Source: Carboxydocella thermautotrophica
Lineage (GTDB): Bacteria > Bacillota > GCA-003054495 > Carboxydocellales > Carboxydocellaceae
Length of the DNA stretch: 64,000 bases
Assembly (NCBI GenBank): GCA_003054495.1
Contig: CP028514.1
Location: 1,148,501 to 1,212,500, forward strand
Reading direction: 5' to 3'
Shown: piece by piece, positions 33,370 to 42,063 of the stretch
How positions within the stretch are numbered: position 1 is the stretch's first letter
Layout: each line of letters starts with the position of its first letter
The notes under the pieces: generated by a model
What the model was told of the DNA's origin: nothing
Database searches by the model: none
The model's input: the letters and a program-made list of their open reading frames with translations, nothing else
Made by a program: the position numbers and the translations under genes

Positions 33370-34477
33370 AGTAACTTTTCCCCACATGGGGACGATGGCT
33401 ATCGGGGTAAAGGGACTATTAAGGGAACTGGGAGTGGAAACGATTGTGCCACCTCCCATTACAAAACGCACTCTGGAACTGGGGTGTCGTCATTCCCCGG
33501 AGTTCGCCTGTTTGCCGCTGAAAATAAATCTGGGCAACTTTATTGAAGCTGCCGAGCTAGGGGCAGATACAATTTTAATGGCAGGCGGCATGGGGCCTTG
33601 CCGATTTGGCTATTATGCCCAGGTTCAACGGGAAATATTGAAAGACCTGGGTTATGAACTGGAAATGGTAGTGCTGGAACCGCCGGAGAAACACATTTCC
33701 CAGTTTATACAGCGCCTGCGGAGAATTACCGGCAATCAGCCCCTCTGGCGGGTGATGAAGGCTTTGCGCCTGGCCTGGCATAAACTGGCGGCCCTGGACC
33801 GACTGGAACGACTGGTGGCTACCTTGAGGGCCCGGGCCTACCAGCCGGAGGAAGTGGAAAAAGCCTGGCGCCAGGTCCAGGTCTGCCTGGATCAGGCCCG
33901 GACTCTGGCGGAAATTAAGCAGGCGGTGACGCATTCCCAGCAACTGCTGTACAGTTTGCCAGTGGATTGGGCCAAAAAAGTTGTGCGTATCGGTTTAACG
34001 GGAGAGATTTATTGCCTGCTGGAGCCCTTTGCCAACCTGGAAATTGAACGCCGCTTAGGAGCGCTGGGGGTCGAGGTGGAACGGAGTCTGTATTTGAGCC
34101 ATTGGATCAATGAACATCTTTTTCGGGGATTGATCCCCGGTATTCCGGATAGCCATCAGGCCTGTCAGGCTGCCAGTCCTTATTTAAATCATTTCGTGGG
34201 CGGACATGGTCAGGATACCATTGGCCATGCAGTATTGTGGGCTCAGAAAGGTTTTGATGGCTTGATTCAGGTTGCTCCTCTGACCTGTATGCCGGAAATT
34301 GTAGCGCAGAGTATTTTGCCTCAAGTGAGCAATGAGCTGGGCATTCCTGCCATGACGCTCTATTTTGACCAGCATACCGGTGAGGCTGGCTTGCAGACCA
34401 GACTGGAGGCCTTTGTGGATTTGCTGGTTCGCCAAAAGGAGGTTAACAGGAGAAATGAAAGCATTTCTCGGTATTGA
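33362..34477 (+). CDS. Acyl-CoA dehydratase activase-related protein (second paralogue)
   Basis: Paralogue of the preceding product, 371 residues. The GTG start at 33362 follows AGGAGG and overlaps the upstream gene. Conserved cysteines occur in SPEFACLPLKINLGNFIEA, GGMGPCRFGYYAQ and PLTCMPEIVAQ, and the end has HTGEAGLQTRLEAFVDLL. In many Clostridia related modules occur together with the activase in one very large polypeptide; here they are separate, overlapping genes. Biochemical role unknown. Confidence 0.8.
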   Translation: MPKVTFPHMGTMAIGVKGLLRELGVETIVPPPITKRTLELGCRHSPEFACLPLKINLGNFIEAAELGADTILMAGGMGPCRFGYYAQVQREILKDLGYELEMVVLEPPEKHISQFIQRLRRITGNQPLWRVMKALRLAWHKLAALDRLERLVATLRARAYQPEEVEKAWRQVQVCLDQARTLAEIKQAVTHSQQLLYSLPVDWAKKVVRIGLTGEIYCLLEPFANLEIERRLGALGVEVERSLYLSHWINEHLFRGLIPGIPDSHQACQAASPYLNHFVGGHGQDTIGHAVLWAQKGFDGLIQVAPLTCMPEIVAQSILPQVSNELGIPAMTLYFDQHTGEAGLQTRLEAFVDLLVRQKEVNRRNESISRY

Positions 34478-35438
34478 TGTAGGTTCAGTCAGTACCAATA
34501 TTGTCTTGATGGATGAAAAAGGGGAGATTAAGGAAGCCCTTTATCTCAGAACCCGGGGACGGCCTATCCCTACGGTGCAGGAGGGTCTTGCCCAAATTGC
34601 TGAAAGCTGGGCCGGTAAAGCCACTATCCGCGGGGTGGGCACTACCGGTAGTGGGCGCCAGCTGGCGGCTTTACTGGTGGGTGCGGATGCGGTTAAAAAC
34701 GAAATCACTGCCCATGCCGTGGCTGCTTCTACGCTGGTGCCTGGGGTACAAACAGTGCTGGAAATAGGTGGGCAGGATTCGAAAATTATTATTCTGAGAA
34801 ACGGGATTGTGGCGGACTTTGCCATGAACACTGTTTGTGCTGCCGGTACCGGCTCCTTCCTGGACCAGCAGGCGGCGCGTCTTAATATACCCATTGAAGA
34901 GTTCGGGCCCCGGGCCTTAGCTGCCCGCCACCCGGTACGCATTGCTGGCCGTTGCTCGGTCTTTGCTGAATCGGACATGATCCATAAACAGCAGATGGGT
35001 CACGATCTGGCCGATATTCTCGCCGGTTTATGTGAAGCCCTGGTCAGAAATTATCTCAATAATGTAGGTAAAGGCAAAGAGATTTTGGCACCAGTGGTTT
35101 TTCAGGGGGGAGTTGCCGCCAATGCCGGCATCCGGGCTGCTTTTGAAAAGGCCCTGGGGATGGAAATTATTGTCCCGCCCCACTTTAATGTAATGGGAGC
35201 AGTAGGAGCTGCCATCCTGGCCCGGGAAGCGGTCCTGCAAGGACAAACTACCAGGTTTAAAGGCTGGAGTCTCTGTCAGCAAGATTTTGCCTCTGGCAGT
35301 TTTGAGTGCAAATATTGCCCCAATCTCTGTGAGGTTATTGAATTAAAACAAAACGGAGAAACCGTAGCCCGCTGGGGAGACCGCTGCGGGCGCTGGTCGC
35401 AAGCAGAAGCAGCCCGCGAAACAGCGGCTGGAAAATAA
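34455..35438 (+). CDS. BadF/BadG/BcrA-type ATPase (acyl-CoA dehydratase activase)
   Basis: ASKHA-fold ATPase of the HgdC type, which uses ATP to drive an electron into 2-hydroxyacyl-CoA dehydratases. The ATG at 34455 lies inside the previous gene after AAAAGGAGG; 327 residues. Seen: FLGIDVGSVSTNIVLMD, the cluster cysteine in NTVCAAGTGSFLDQQAARL, the second in AGRCSVFAESD, and GGVAANAGI. Unlike plain HgdC it has a C-terminal cysteine-rich tail (FECKYCPNLCEVIE then DRCGRW). Its partners are probably the two preceding paralogues. Confidence 0.85.
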   Translation: MKAFLGIDVGSVSTNIVLMDEKGEIKEALYLRTRGRPIPTVQEGLAQIAESWAGKATIRGVGTTGSGRQLAALLVGADAVKNEITAHAVAASTLVPGVQTVLEIGGQDSKIIILRNGIVADFAMNTVCAAGTGSFLDQQAARLNIPIEEFGPRALAARHPVRIAGRCSVFAESDMIHKQQMGHDLADILAGLCEALVRNYLNNVGKGKEILAPVVFQGGVAANAGIRAAFEKALGMEIIVPPHFNVMGAVGAAILAREAVLQGQTTRFKGWSLCQQDFASGSFECKYCPNLCEVIELKQNGETVARWGDRCGRWSQAEAARETAAGK

Positions 35439-35446
35439 AATTGTTA

Positions 35447-35475
35447 TTGAACAGTTGTGGGCTCTATGCTAAAAT
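35447..35475 (+). promoter_or_regulatory. Sigma-A-type promoter of trpB2
   Basis: TTGAAC at 35447-35452, 17 bases, TAAAAT at 35470-35475; expected start near 35482. The 60-base leader holds a five-codon frame (ATG at 35517, TGA at 35532-35534) that overlaps the AAGGAG region used by trpB2. Confidence 0.7.
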
Positions 35476-35540
35476 ACAAGCATGGAGCCTTCTTTTTCCA
35501 TTTGAGGGAGAAGAGCATGGCAAGAAGGAGTTGAGGAGAG

Positions 35541-36905
35541 ATGAGAGCGGATACCAAAATCCTGCTCACTGAAAAAGAAATGCCTACCGTCTGGTATAAC
35601 ATTCAGGCTCATATGCCCAATTTACCGCCACCCCCGCTCAATCCCCGAACAGGTCAACCGGTCACTCCGGAAGATTTGTTGCCTATATTTCCGCTGGAAC
35701 TGATCAAACAGGAGGTAAGCACTGAACCATATATCGAGATTCCTGAGGAAGTTCAGCAGCTTTATCGCTTATTCAGACCAACGCCCTTATTCAGGGCCCA
35801 TCGCCTGGAAAAAGCCCTGGACACTCCGGCCCGGATTTACTATAAATATGAAGGGACCAGCCCGGCAGGCAGCCATAAGGTCAATACCTCCATTCCCCAG
35901 GCCTTTTACAATAAACAGGCTGGCATTAAGAGGCTGGCAACGGAAACAGGGGCCGGGCAGTGGGGTAGTGCTCTCAGCATGGCCTGCAGTTTCTTCGGGC
36001 TGGAATGCACTGTGTATATGGTTAAGGTTTCTTACCAGCAAAAGCCCTACCGGCGCTCACTGATGCGGGTGTTTGGCGCTGAGGTGATTCCCAGTCCTTC
36101 GCCTCTGACCCAGGCCGGGCGGGCAGTGCTGGAACAAAGCCCGGATTCACCGGGCAGTCTGGGCATTGCTATCAGTGAGGCGGTAGAGGATGCCGCCAGC
36201 CGGGAAGATACCAATTATGCCCTGGGCAGTGTCCTCAATCATGTCTGTCTGCACCAGACGGTAATCGGGCAAGAAGTTCAGGCCCAACTGGCCAAAGTGG
36301 ATGAAGCAGCTGATATTGTAATCGGATGCTGTGGAGGCGGCAGCAATTTTGCCGGTATTTCCTTCCCCTTTGTCCGGGACAAAATTCTAAAGGGAACGAA
36401 AACTCGCATTATCGCCGTAGAACCGGCAGCCTGTCCCACCCTGACCAAAGGGGTCTATGCCTATGACTATGGTGATGTGGCCAAGCTGACTCCCATTATG
36501 CCTATGTATACTCTTGGCCATGATTTCATGCCTCCTGGCATTCATGCTGGTGGGTTACGCTATCATGGGGATTCCCCGCTGGTCAGTCAGCTCTTAAAGG
36601 ACGGCTTGATTGAGGCAGTGGCCTATCCCCAGACTCAGGTTTTTGAGGCGGCTGTTCTCTTTGCCCGCACTGAAGGGATTTTGCCAGCCCCCGAATCTTC
36701 CCACGCCATTAAAGCGGCAATAGTAGAGGCCCTGCGTTGCAAGGAAGCCGGGGAAACTAAAACCATCGTGTTCTGTTTAAGCGGCCATGGACACTTCGAT
36801 TTAAGTGCTTATGATGATTACTTGACCGGTAAAATCCAGGATTATGAATATCCGGAACGGCTGGTTAAAGAAGCCCTGGCTAACTTGCCTAAAGTGGAAT
36901 TATAA
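35541..36905 (+). CDS. trpB2: TrpB2-type tryptophan synthase beta-like enzyme
   Basis: PLP enzyme that joins indole and serine to make tryptophan, or acts on related substrates. 454 residues, longer than classical TrpB, with the TrpB2-type N-terminal extension ([16 protein letters not shown] segment). The PLP lysine is in [11 protein letters not shown], the phosphate-binding loop is CCGGGSNF, and ETGAGQWG matches the catalytic Glu region. No trpA or other trp gene is adjacent and it has its own promoter and terminator, so indole salvage is more likely than channelled synthesis. Confidence 0.9.
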   Translation: MRADTKILLTEKEMPTVWYNIQAHMPNLPPPPLNPRTGQPVTPEDLLPIFPLELIKQEVSTEPYIEIPEEVQQLYRLFRPTPLFRAHRLEKALDTPARIYYKYEGTSPAGSHKVNTSIPQAFYNKQAGIKRLATETGAGQWGSALSMACSFFGLECTVYMVKVSYQQKPYRRSLMRVFGAEVIPSPSPLTQAGRAVLEQSPDSPGSLGIAISEAVEDAASREDTNYALGSVLNHVCLHQTVIGQEVQAQLAKVDEAADIVIGCCGGGSNFAGISFPFVRDKILKGTKTRIIAVEPAACPTLTKGVYAYDYGDVAKLTPIMPMYTLGHDFMPPGIHAGGLRYHGDSPLVSQLLKDGLIEAVAYPQTQVFEAAVLFARTEGILPAPESSHAIKAAIVEALRCKEAGETKTIVFCLSGHGHFDLSAYDDYLTGKIQDYEYPERLVKEALANLPKVEL

Positions 36906-36912
36906 ATTACTC

Positions 36913-36948
36913 AAGCAGGAACACTCAGATAATGTGTTCCTGCTTTTT
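36913..36948 (+). terminator. Intrinsic terminator of trpB2
   Basis: AAGCAGGAACAC (36913-36924) pairs with GTGTTCCTGCTT (36934-36945) over a 9-base loop and runs into TTTTT. Confidence 0.92.
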
Positions 36949-37000
36949 GCATTGTTATGCAGATATATTGTATACATAGGCAAAAGGACAGTGAGAAAGA

Positions 37001-37029
37001 TTGTCAATAGGGAAAAAACATGTTATAGT
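37001..37029 (+). promoter_or_regulatory. Sigma-A-type promoter of lysA
   Basis: TTGTCA at 37001-37006, 17 bases, TATAGT at 37024-37029; expected start near 37036, about 85 bases before the ATG. The stretch between the trpB2 terminator and this promoter holds nothing else recognisable. Confidence 0.8.
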
Positions 37030-37120
37030 GATTGATAGAATTTTCCCGGACTTTTGTGATTGAAGGTTAACGGTTTCTCAGAAAAAATCATAATATCTAT
37101 TGGTGATAGGAGATGATGAT

Positions 37121-38440
37121 ATGCGTTTGCATGGTACTATGAGCATCAATGCCGAAGGGCGCTTAACCATTGGCGGTTGCGATACAGCAGGTCTGGTAGC
37201 GGAGTTTGGTACCCCCTTGTATGTTTTTGATGAGGAACTGATCAGGCAAAACTGCCGCGCCTACCGGGCTGCTTTTATGCAGGATGAGCGTATTCAGGGA
37301 GAAGTAATTTATGCCTCGAAAGCCTTCATGACCAAAGCCATGGCCCGCATTATTCAGGAAGAAGGACTGGGCCTGGATGTGGTTTCTGGCGGTGAGTTAT
37401 ATACTGCCCTGGAGGCAGGGTTTGATCCTGCCCGGATTTATTTTCATGGCAATAACAAATCCCCTGCCGAGCTCGAGATGGCGTTAGCTGCCGGTATCGG
37501 CTATTTTGTAGTGGATAATTTCACCGAACTGCATCTGCTCAATGGCCTGGCCGGGGAGCGGGGCGTCAAGGCCAGCATCCTTTTGCGAATTACCCCAGGG
37601 GTAGAAGCTCATACCCATGAATACATCCAGACCGGACAAATTGATTCCAAGTTCGGGTCAGCTATTTCTACCGGCCAGGCTTTGGCAATTGTGGAGGAAG
37701 CCCTGCAGCTGCCTCACATAGACCTAAAGGGATTGCATTGCCATATTGGTTCCCAGATTTTTGAACTTGAAAGCTACCGTTACACAGTGCAAGTTATGCT
37801 GGATTTTCTGGCTGAGCTGCGTAGCAGGCTGGGCTTTACAGCAGAAATACTGAACCTGGGTGGGGGTTTTGGTATTTACTACGCCGAAGGGGATGAACCG
37901 GCCTCTATCGCTGCGTATGGGCAACTGGTCCGGGAGTCAGTTCTTGCTGGCTGTGAAGAAAGAGATTTGCCTTTACCCCGCCTGGTAGTGGAGCCCGGTC
38001 GTTCTATCATTGGCCCGGCTGGTACTACTCTTTATACTGTCGGTTCAGTGAAGGAGATACCAGGAGTAAGAACTTACATTGCCGTTGATGGCGGCATGGG
38101 TGATAACCCCAGACCGGCGCTCTATCAGTCCAGGTATTCGGCCCTGCTGGCCAACAAAGCTGATCAACCGGCAGAAATAGTGGTATCTGTGGCCGGGAAA
38201 TACTGCGAATCCGGGGACATGCTAATCTGGGATTTGGCAGTTCCCCGTACTGAGCCCGGAGATATTCTGGCTGTATTTTGCACTGGTGCTTATAACTACT
38301 CTATGGCCATGAATTATAACCGGGTACCCAGACCGGCTGCGGTACTGGTCAAGGATGGGCAGGCAGATTTGATTATCCGCCGGGAAAGCTATGCTGACCT
38401 GGTACAAAATGATGTAATTCCTGAGAGATTGAAAAAATAG
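37121..38440 (+). CDS. lysA: Diaminopimelate decarboxylase
   Basis: Last step of lysine synthesis: PLP-dependent decarboxylation of meso-diaminopimelate. ATG 37121 follows AGGAGATGATG; 439 residues. The PLP lysine is in EVIYASKAFMTKAMA, the glycine-rich phosphate site is LNLGGGFGIYY, and the C-terminal active-site Cys from the neighbouring subunit is in KYCESGDML. Bacillus lysA also lies behind the spoVA operon, so this position is partly conserved. Confidence 0.96.
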   Translation: MRLHGTMSINAEGRLTIGGCDTAGLVAEFGTPLYVFDEELIRQNCRAYRAAFMQDERIQGEVIYASKAFMTKAMARIIQEEGLGLDVVSGGELYTALEAGFDPARIYFHGNNKSPAELEMALAAGIGYFVVDNFTELHLLNGLAGERGVKASILLRITPGVEAHTHEYIQTGQIDSKFGSAISTGQALAIVEEALQLPHIDLKGLHCHIGSQIFELESYRYTVQVMLDFLAELRSRLGFTAEILNLGGGFGIYYAEGDEPASIAAYGQLVRESVLAGCEERDLPLPRLVVEPGRSIIGPAGTTLYTVGSVKEIPGVRTYIAVDGGMGDNPRPALYQSRYSALLANKADQPAEIVVSVAGKYCESGDMLIWDLAVPRTEPGDILAVFCTGAYNYSMAMNYNRVPRPAAVLVKDGQADLIIRRESYADLVQNDVIPERLKK

Positions 38441-38445
38441 GCAAC

Positions 38446-38467
38446 AACCCGGCTGTAGCCGGGTTTT
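38446..38467 (+). terminator. Intrinsic terminator of lysA
   Basis: AACCCGGC, loop TGTA, GCCGGGTT, then TT and ATTT. Perfect eight-base-pair stem 6 bases after the stop. Confidence 0.85.
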
Positions 38468-38553
38468 ATTTATAGTACAAATGCACTAAAAATAGACTAG
38501 ATGGCAGGGAAAGGGATAATTTTATTTAATATTTCTAACTAGGGGGGAGAGAG

Positions 38554-39222
38554 ATGTTAACAGCCCAAAATCTTAAAAAAATTATACTGGTTTCAGGATT
38601 CTTGCTAATTGTAATTCTGGCAGGGGCAAGTTACTATACCAGTAAACCGCAGTTTTGTGCCAGTTGTCACTTGATGGAGCCTATTTATCAAAGCTGGACC
38701 CAATCTGCCCATAAAGATGTAGAATGTTATGCCTGTCATGCTGAGCCCGGCTTCGCTGGCGTGGTAAAGGCCAAAATTAGCGGAGTTAGGGAGCTGATGA
38801 TAACTTTACTTAATCTGGAGCCCAGGCCGCAGGCTACGGTAAAAAATGAGCGTTGCCAGAGCTGTCATCAGCAATGGCCTGCTGAGTTAAAAAACATGCC
38901 TGGCATAATTTACAATCACGAAAAACATAGCCGGGGCTATAATTGTACTTTATGCCACAGTGGGGTAGCCCATGGTAGCAGAGCCCGGTTAAAAATGAAA
39001 GATTGTCTGGCCTGCCATCGGGTTAAAGGCGCTGGTAAAGCACCTGTAGATGAATGCTTGAAATGCCACCGGGATCCCAATAGTCTTAAACCCCGAAACC
39101 ATCAGGAGCCAGCATGGGCAATAACCCACGGGCGGGAATATCGAAGGGATAAGAATAACTGTCTTGCCTGCCATCGTCCAGCAACTAATCTGTGTCAACA
39201 ATGCCATCCTGCACCGAAATAA
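38554..39222 (+). CDS. Membrane-anchored eight-heme NapC/NirT-like cytochrome c
   Basis: Probable quinol-linked or periplasmic electron-transfer protein. GGGGGGAGAGAG precedes the ATG; 222 residues. One N-terminal membrane helix (IILVSGFLLIVILAGASYY) is followed by eight CxxCH motifs: CASCH, CYACH, CQSCH, CTLCH, CLACH, CLKCH, CLACH and CQQCH. The first part (FCASCHLMEP, AHKDVECYACHAEPG) resembles NapC/NrfH, which have four hemes. Its last 28 bases overlap the convergent hydrogenase protease gene. Coupling to the hydrogenase is plausible but inferred. Confidence 0.88.
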   Translation: MLTAQNLKKIILVSGFLLIVILAGASYYTSKPQFCASCHLMEPIYQSWTQSAHKDVECYACHAEPGFAGVVKAKISGVRELMITLLNLEPRPQATVKNERCQSCHQQWPAELKNMPGIIYNHEKHSRGYNCTLCHSGVAHGSRARLKMKDCLACHRVKGAGKAPVDECLKCHRDPNSLKPRNHQEPAWAITHGREYRRDKNNCLACHRPATNLCQQCHPAPK

Positions 39223-39671
39223 AAGGCAATAATATCATAGACTTGTTCTAAAGCTACGGGTATGGCTGCTTTGACCTGTGGGCTCAATTCCAGACCAGGT
39301 CTGATGTCAGCAGGTTGAATTCCCAGCAGGACCAGGTCAGGGGGCAATTTACCACGCCAGCAGGCCAGGGCCAGTAAATCAGCCAGGGCTACCTGGTGAG
39401 GGGAGAGCCGGGGCCGGGCCAGCTGGATTAACTGCTCATAACTAAAAAGACCCACGGTACCCGGGGGCTTGTCCCAGTTTACGGCATCGATGATCAAAAG
39501 CTGTGCAGCAGTTTCAATTACGGGCAATAAGGATAAACCCCCGGTGCCGCCGTCCACCAGTTTTATCTGAGAAGCAAGACCGGATTGACGTAATCTCTGC
39601 AGTAGATGAATTCCTATTCCTTCATCACGATAGAGAGGATTACCCAGCCCGAGAACAACCGGTTTAGCCAT
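39195..39671 (-). CDS. hyaD: [NiFe] hydrogenase maturation protease
   Basis: Endopeptidase that removes the C-terminal extension of the hydrogenase large subunit after nickel insertion. Start ATG at 39671, 8 bases inside the cytochrome b gene; 158 residues. Nickel-sensing residues are present: Glu in LGLGNPLYRDEGIGIHLL, Asp in LLIIDAVNWD and His in LSPHQVALADLLAL. Its substrate is encoded two genes upstream and still has the cleavable tail. The 3' end overlaps the convergent cytochrome gene. Confidence 0.93.
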   Translation of the reverse strand: MAKPVVLGLGNPLYRDEGIGIHLLQRLRQSGLASQIKLVDGGTGGLSLLPVIETAAQLLIIDAVNWDKPPGTVGLFSYEQLIQLARPRLSPHQVALADLLALACWRGKLPPDLVLLGIQPADIRPGLELSPQVKAAIPVALEQVYDIIAFYFGAGWHC

Positions 39672-40338
39672 TTTCTCTGTCCTCTCTGACAGGAACATAT
39701 TTATAGCCGCTAAAAATAGACGAAACGGTGCCATCATCATCCAGGATATCCTGACGTATTACGGTATAGAGATGCAAGACGACAAAGGCAGCAAAAAGCC
39801 AGGCCGCCAGGTGATGATAACTGCGCAGAACCAGTGAATTACCGCCAAAGAAGGGGATTAGCCAGCCAAACCAGCGTTCCTGCCAGCCGCCGGGATGAAT
39901 CTCTCCTTGCAAGGCTAGTCCACTGGCAATCATAAAGGCGGAGTTGATCCAGATAATGAAAAAGTAGGTAAGCTGGGCCAGGACATTGTGGCCGGTATGT
40001 ACCGTATGTTCTTTTTTGAGAAAAAGATAGTACTTTAACGTCTCCAGGCCATCGGCAAAAAATCCTTTTCGCCAGGGACGAAAGCGAGCATACTCATTGC
40101 CGACAAAAGCCCAGTAAAAACGGAAAAGGAAATTGGCTATAAACAGCCAGGCGGCCCAGCCATGCCAGTAGCGGGCTTTACCCATCAGAAAAAAGGAGTA
40201 GGCTTCGGTTCCAGCCGGCCTGTATTTGGGAAAGCCAATATAGAGGCCGGTGAGAAAAAGGGTAATGATCAAAAAGACATTTAACCAGTGATAGAAGCGG
40301 ACCGGCCATTCCCAGACATAGATGGCTTTGCGCAGCAT
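39664..40338 (-). CDS. hyaC: [NiFe] hydrogenase cytochrome b subunit
   Basis: Di-heme b-type cytochrome that anchors the hydrogenase dimer and passes electrons to quinone. 224 residues, with four or more membrane helices and haem-ligand histidines in VRFYHWLNVFLI, YWHGWAAWLFIANF and LRSYHHLAAWLFAAFVVLHLY. AAGGAGGG precedes its ATG. It follows the large subunit gene by 12 bases in the order small, large, cytochrome b, protease. Confidence 0.94.
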   Translation of the reverse strand: MLRKAIYVWEWPVRFYHWLNVFLIITLFLTGLYIGFPKYRPAGTEAYSFFLMGKARYWHGWAAWLFIANFLFRFYWAFVGNEYARFRPWRKGFFADGLETLKYYLFLKKEHTVHTGHNVLAQLTYFFIIWINSAFMIASGLALQGEIHPGGWQERWFGWLIPFFGGNSLVLRSYHHLAAWLFAAFVVLHLYTVIRQDILDDDGTVSSIFSGYKYVPVREDRENG

Positions 40339-40350
40339 CGCATACCCTCC

Positions 40351-42063
40351 TTAGTAAAACCTTATTTCAGTCAGGGGTTGACTGGTAGTGAGATCAGTTA
40401 AATGGACAGCACAGGCAATACAGGGATCAAAGGAATGAATAATTCGCAAAATTTCCAGAGGCTTTGCCGGATCGGCCAGAGGTGTTCCGACCAGAGCTTC
40501 CTCATAAGGGCCGCGCTGCTCAAGACCATCCCGGGGGGAGGCATTCCAGGTAGTGGGGACTACTGCTTGATAGAGAGTGATTTTGCCATCTTTGATTTTT
40601 ACCCAGTGCCCTAGAGCGCCGCGGGGAGCCTCAGTAATGCCCGCACCTCTGGCTTCTTTGGGCCAGGTGGAAGGATCCCATTTTTCCGGATTAAAAACCC
40701 GGGTATCACCGGCTTTGAGGTTGGCCAGCAGTTCAGCATAGGTTTTCTTCAGGAAGTGGACCAGGATCCTGGTTTCCAGGCCGCGGGCCAGGGTACGCCC
40801 CAGGGCGCTAAATAAAGCCTCCTTGCCCAATCCCAGTTTAGCCAGGGCGGAATCTACTTCTTCCTTAATCCGGGACTGGCCCCGGGCATAACCTACCAGT
40901 ATACGGGCCAGTGGACCCACTTCCATAGGTTTACCCCGCCAGCGGGGAGCTTTGAGCCAGCTATATTTGCCGGTTGTATCCAGTTGCTTATAAGGAGGAC
41001 GAGGGCCGGTATATTTGGGATTGGTCTGTCCTTCCCAGGGATGCAGCCCTTTGCTTCCACTATATTCATACCAGGAATAGTCAACGAATTCCTGAATCTG
41101 TTCTGGATCCTTTACATCTATGTCATGGACCTCATTCAGATTGCGATTTAAGATTACCCCGGCGGGAAAAATTTCTTCTCCGGTTTCTTTTTTACCCCGG
41201 TCAGCTAGATGGCCATAGACCAGAAAATTACCTACGCCACCACCATAGGTCCAGTCTTTATAAAAGGACGCAATGGCCAGCAGATCGGGAAGGTAGACTT
41301 TTTCCACAAACTCAATCGCTTTATCGATTTCCCGGCCCACCAGATTCAAACGTTCCATATTTATGGTATTATCGTTATCCAGATTAATGGTGCAGGCCAT
41401 ACCGCCAACCAGATAATTGGGATGGGGATTTTTACCACCAAAAATGGTATGTATCCTGACTATATCTTTTTGCCATTCCAGAGCTTCGAGATAGTGGGCC
41501 ACTGCCAGTAAGTTGACTTCCGGTGGTAACTTATAGGCCGGGTGCCCCCAGTAGCCATTGGTGAAAATACCCAGTTGACCACTGGCAACAAAACTTTGCA
41601 AGCGTTTTTGTAAATCCCGGAAATAGCCAGGGGAGGATTTGGGCCAGTCAGAAAGAGATTGGGCCAGACGGCTGGTCGCAGCCGGGTCTGCTTTCAAGGC
41701 AGAAGTGATATCCACCCAGTCCAGGGCATGCAGGTGGTAGAAATGCACTACATGGTCATGGACAAACTGGGTAGCATTCATGATATTGCGGATCAAGGTG
41801 GCGTTTTTAGGCACTTCAATTTTCAGGGCATCTTCTACTGCCAGTACGGAGGCAATGGCATGGATATGGGTACAAACCCCACAGATACGCTGGGCAAAGG
41901 CCCAGGCATCCCGGGGATCCCGATCCTTGAGGATAAGTTCCAGCCCGCGAAAGGCAGTGCCGGAACTATAGGCTTCCTTGATCACGTTCCCTTCTACATC
42001 AGCTTCGATGCGTAAATGTCCCTCAATTCTGGTTAGAGGATCAACCACTATTCTTTGGGCCAT
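40351..42063 (-). CDS. hyaB: [NiFe] hydrogenase large subunit
   Basis: Carries the Ni-Fe active site that splits H2. ATG at 42063 is chosen because GAAGGTG lies 6 bases before it; a GTG at 42072 would add three residues. 570 residues. The four cysteine ligands are in [11 protein letters not shown] and [11 protein letters not shown] tail of 16 residues follows the His of the second motif and is the part removed by the protease. The start lies inside the end of the small subunit gene, so the two are coupled. Group 1 membrane-bound uptake type. Confidence 0.96.
   Translation of the reverse strand: MAQRIVVDPLTRIEGHLRIEADVEGNVIKEAYSSGTAFRGLELILKDRDPRDAWAFAQRICGVCTHIHAIASVLAVEDALKIEVPKNATLIRNIMNATQFVHDHVVHFYHLHALDWVDITSALKADPAATSRLAQSLSDWPKSSPGYFRDLQKRLQSFVASGQLGIFTNGYWGHPAYKLPPEVNLLAVAHYLEALEWQKDIVRIHTIFGGKNPHPNYLVGGMACTINLDNDNTINMERLNLVGREIDKAIEFVEKVYLPDLLAIASFYKDWTYGGGVGNFLVYGHLADRGKKETGEEIFPAGVILNRNLNEVHDIDVKDPEQIQEFVDYSWYEYSGSKGLHPWEGQTNPKYTGPRPPYKQLDTTGKYSWLKAPRWRGKPMEVGPLARILVGYARGQSRIKEEVDSALAKLGLGKEALFSALGRTLARGLETRILVHFLKKTYAELLANLKAGDTRVFNPEKWDPSTWPKEARGAGITEAPRGALGHWVKIKDGKITLYQAVVPTTWNASPRDGLEQRGPYEEALVGTPLADPAKPLEILRIIHSFDPCIACAVHLTDLTTSQPLTEIRFY

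Noticed and set aside
34365..34454. N-terminal extension of the activase
   Set aside because: It is out-of-frame sequence of the preceding paralogue; the family start with the ATPase phosphate loop is ATG 34455.
35517..35534. Five-codon leader peptide before trpB2 as an attenuator
   Set aside because: It contains no Trp codons, and no terminator/antiterminator pair is visible; kept only as a note.
37030..37120. Lysine riboswitch before lysA
   Set aside because: The leader between the predicted start of transcription and the ATG is only about 85 bases and lacks the conserved lysine-riboswitch blocks.
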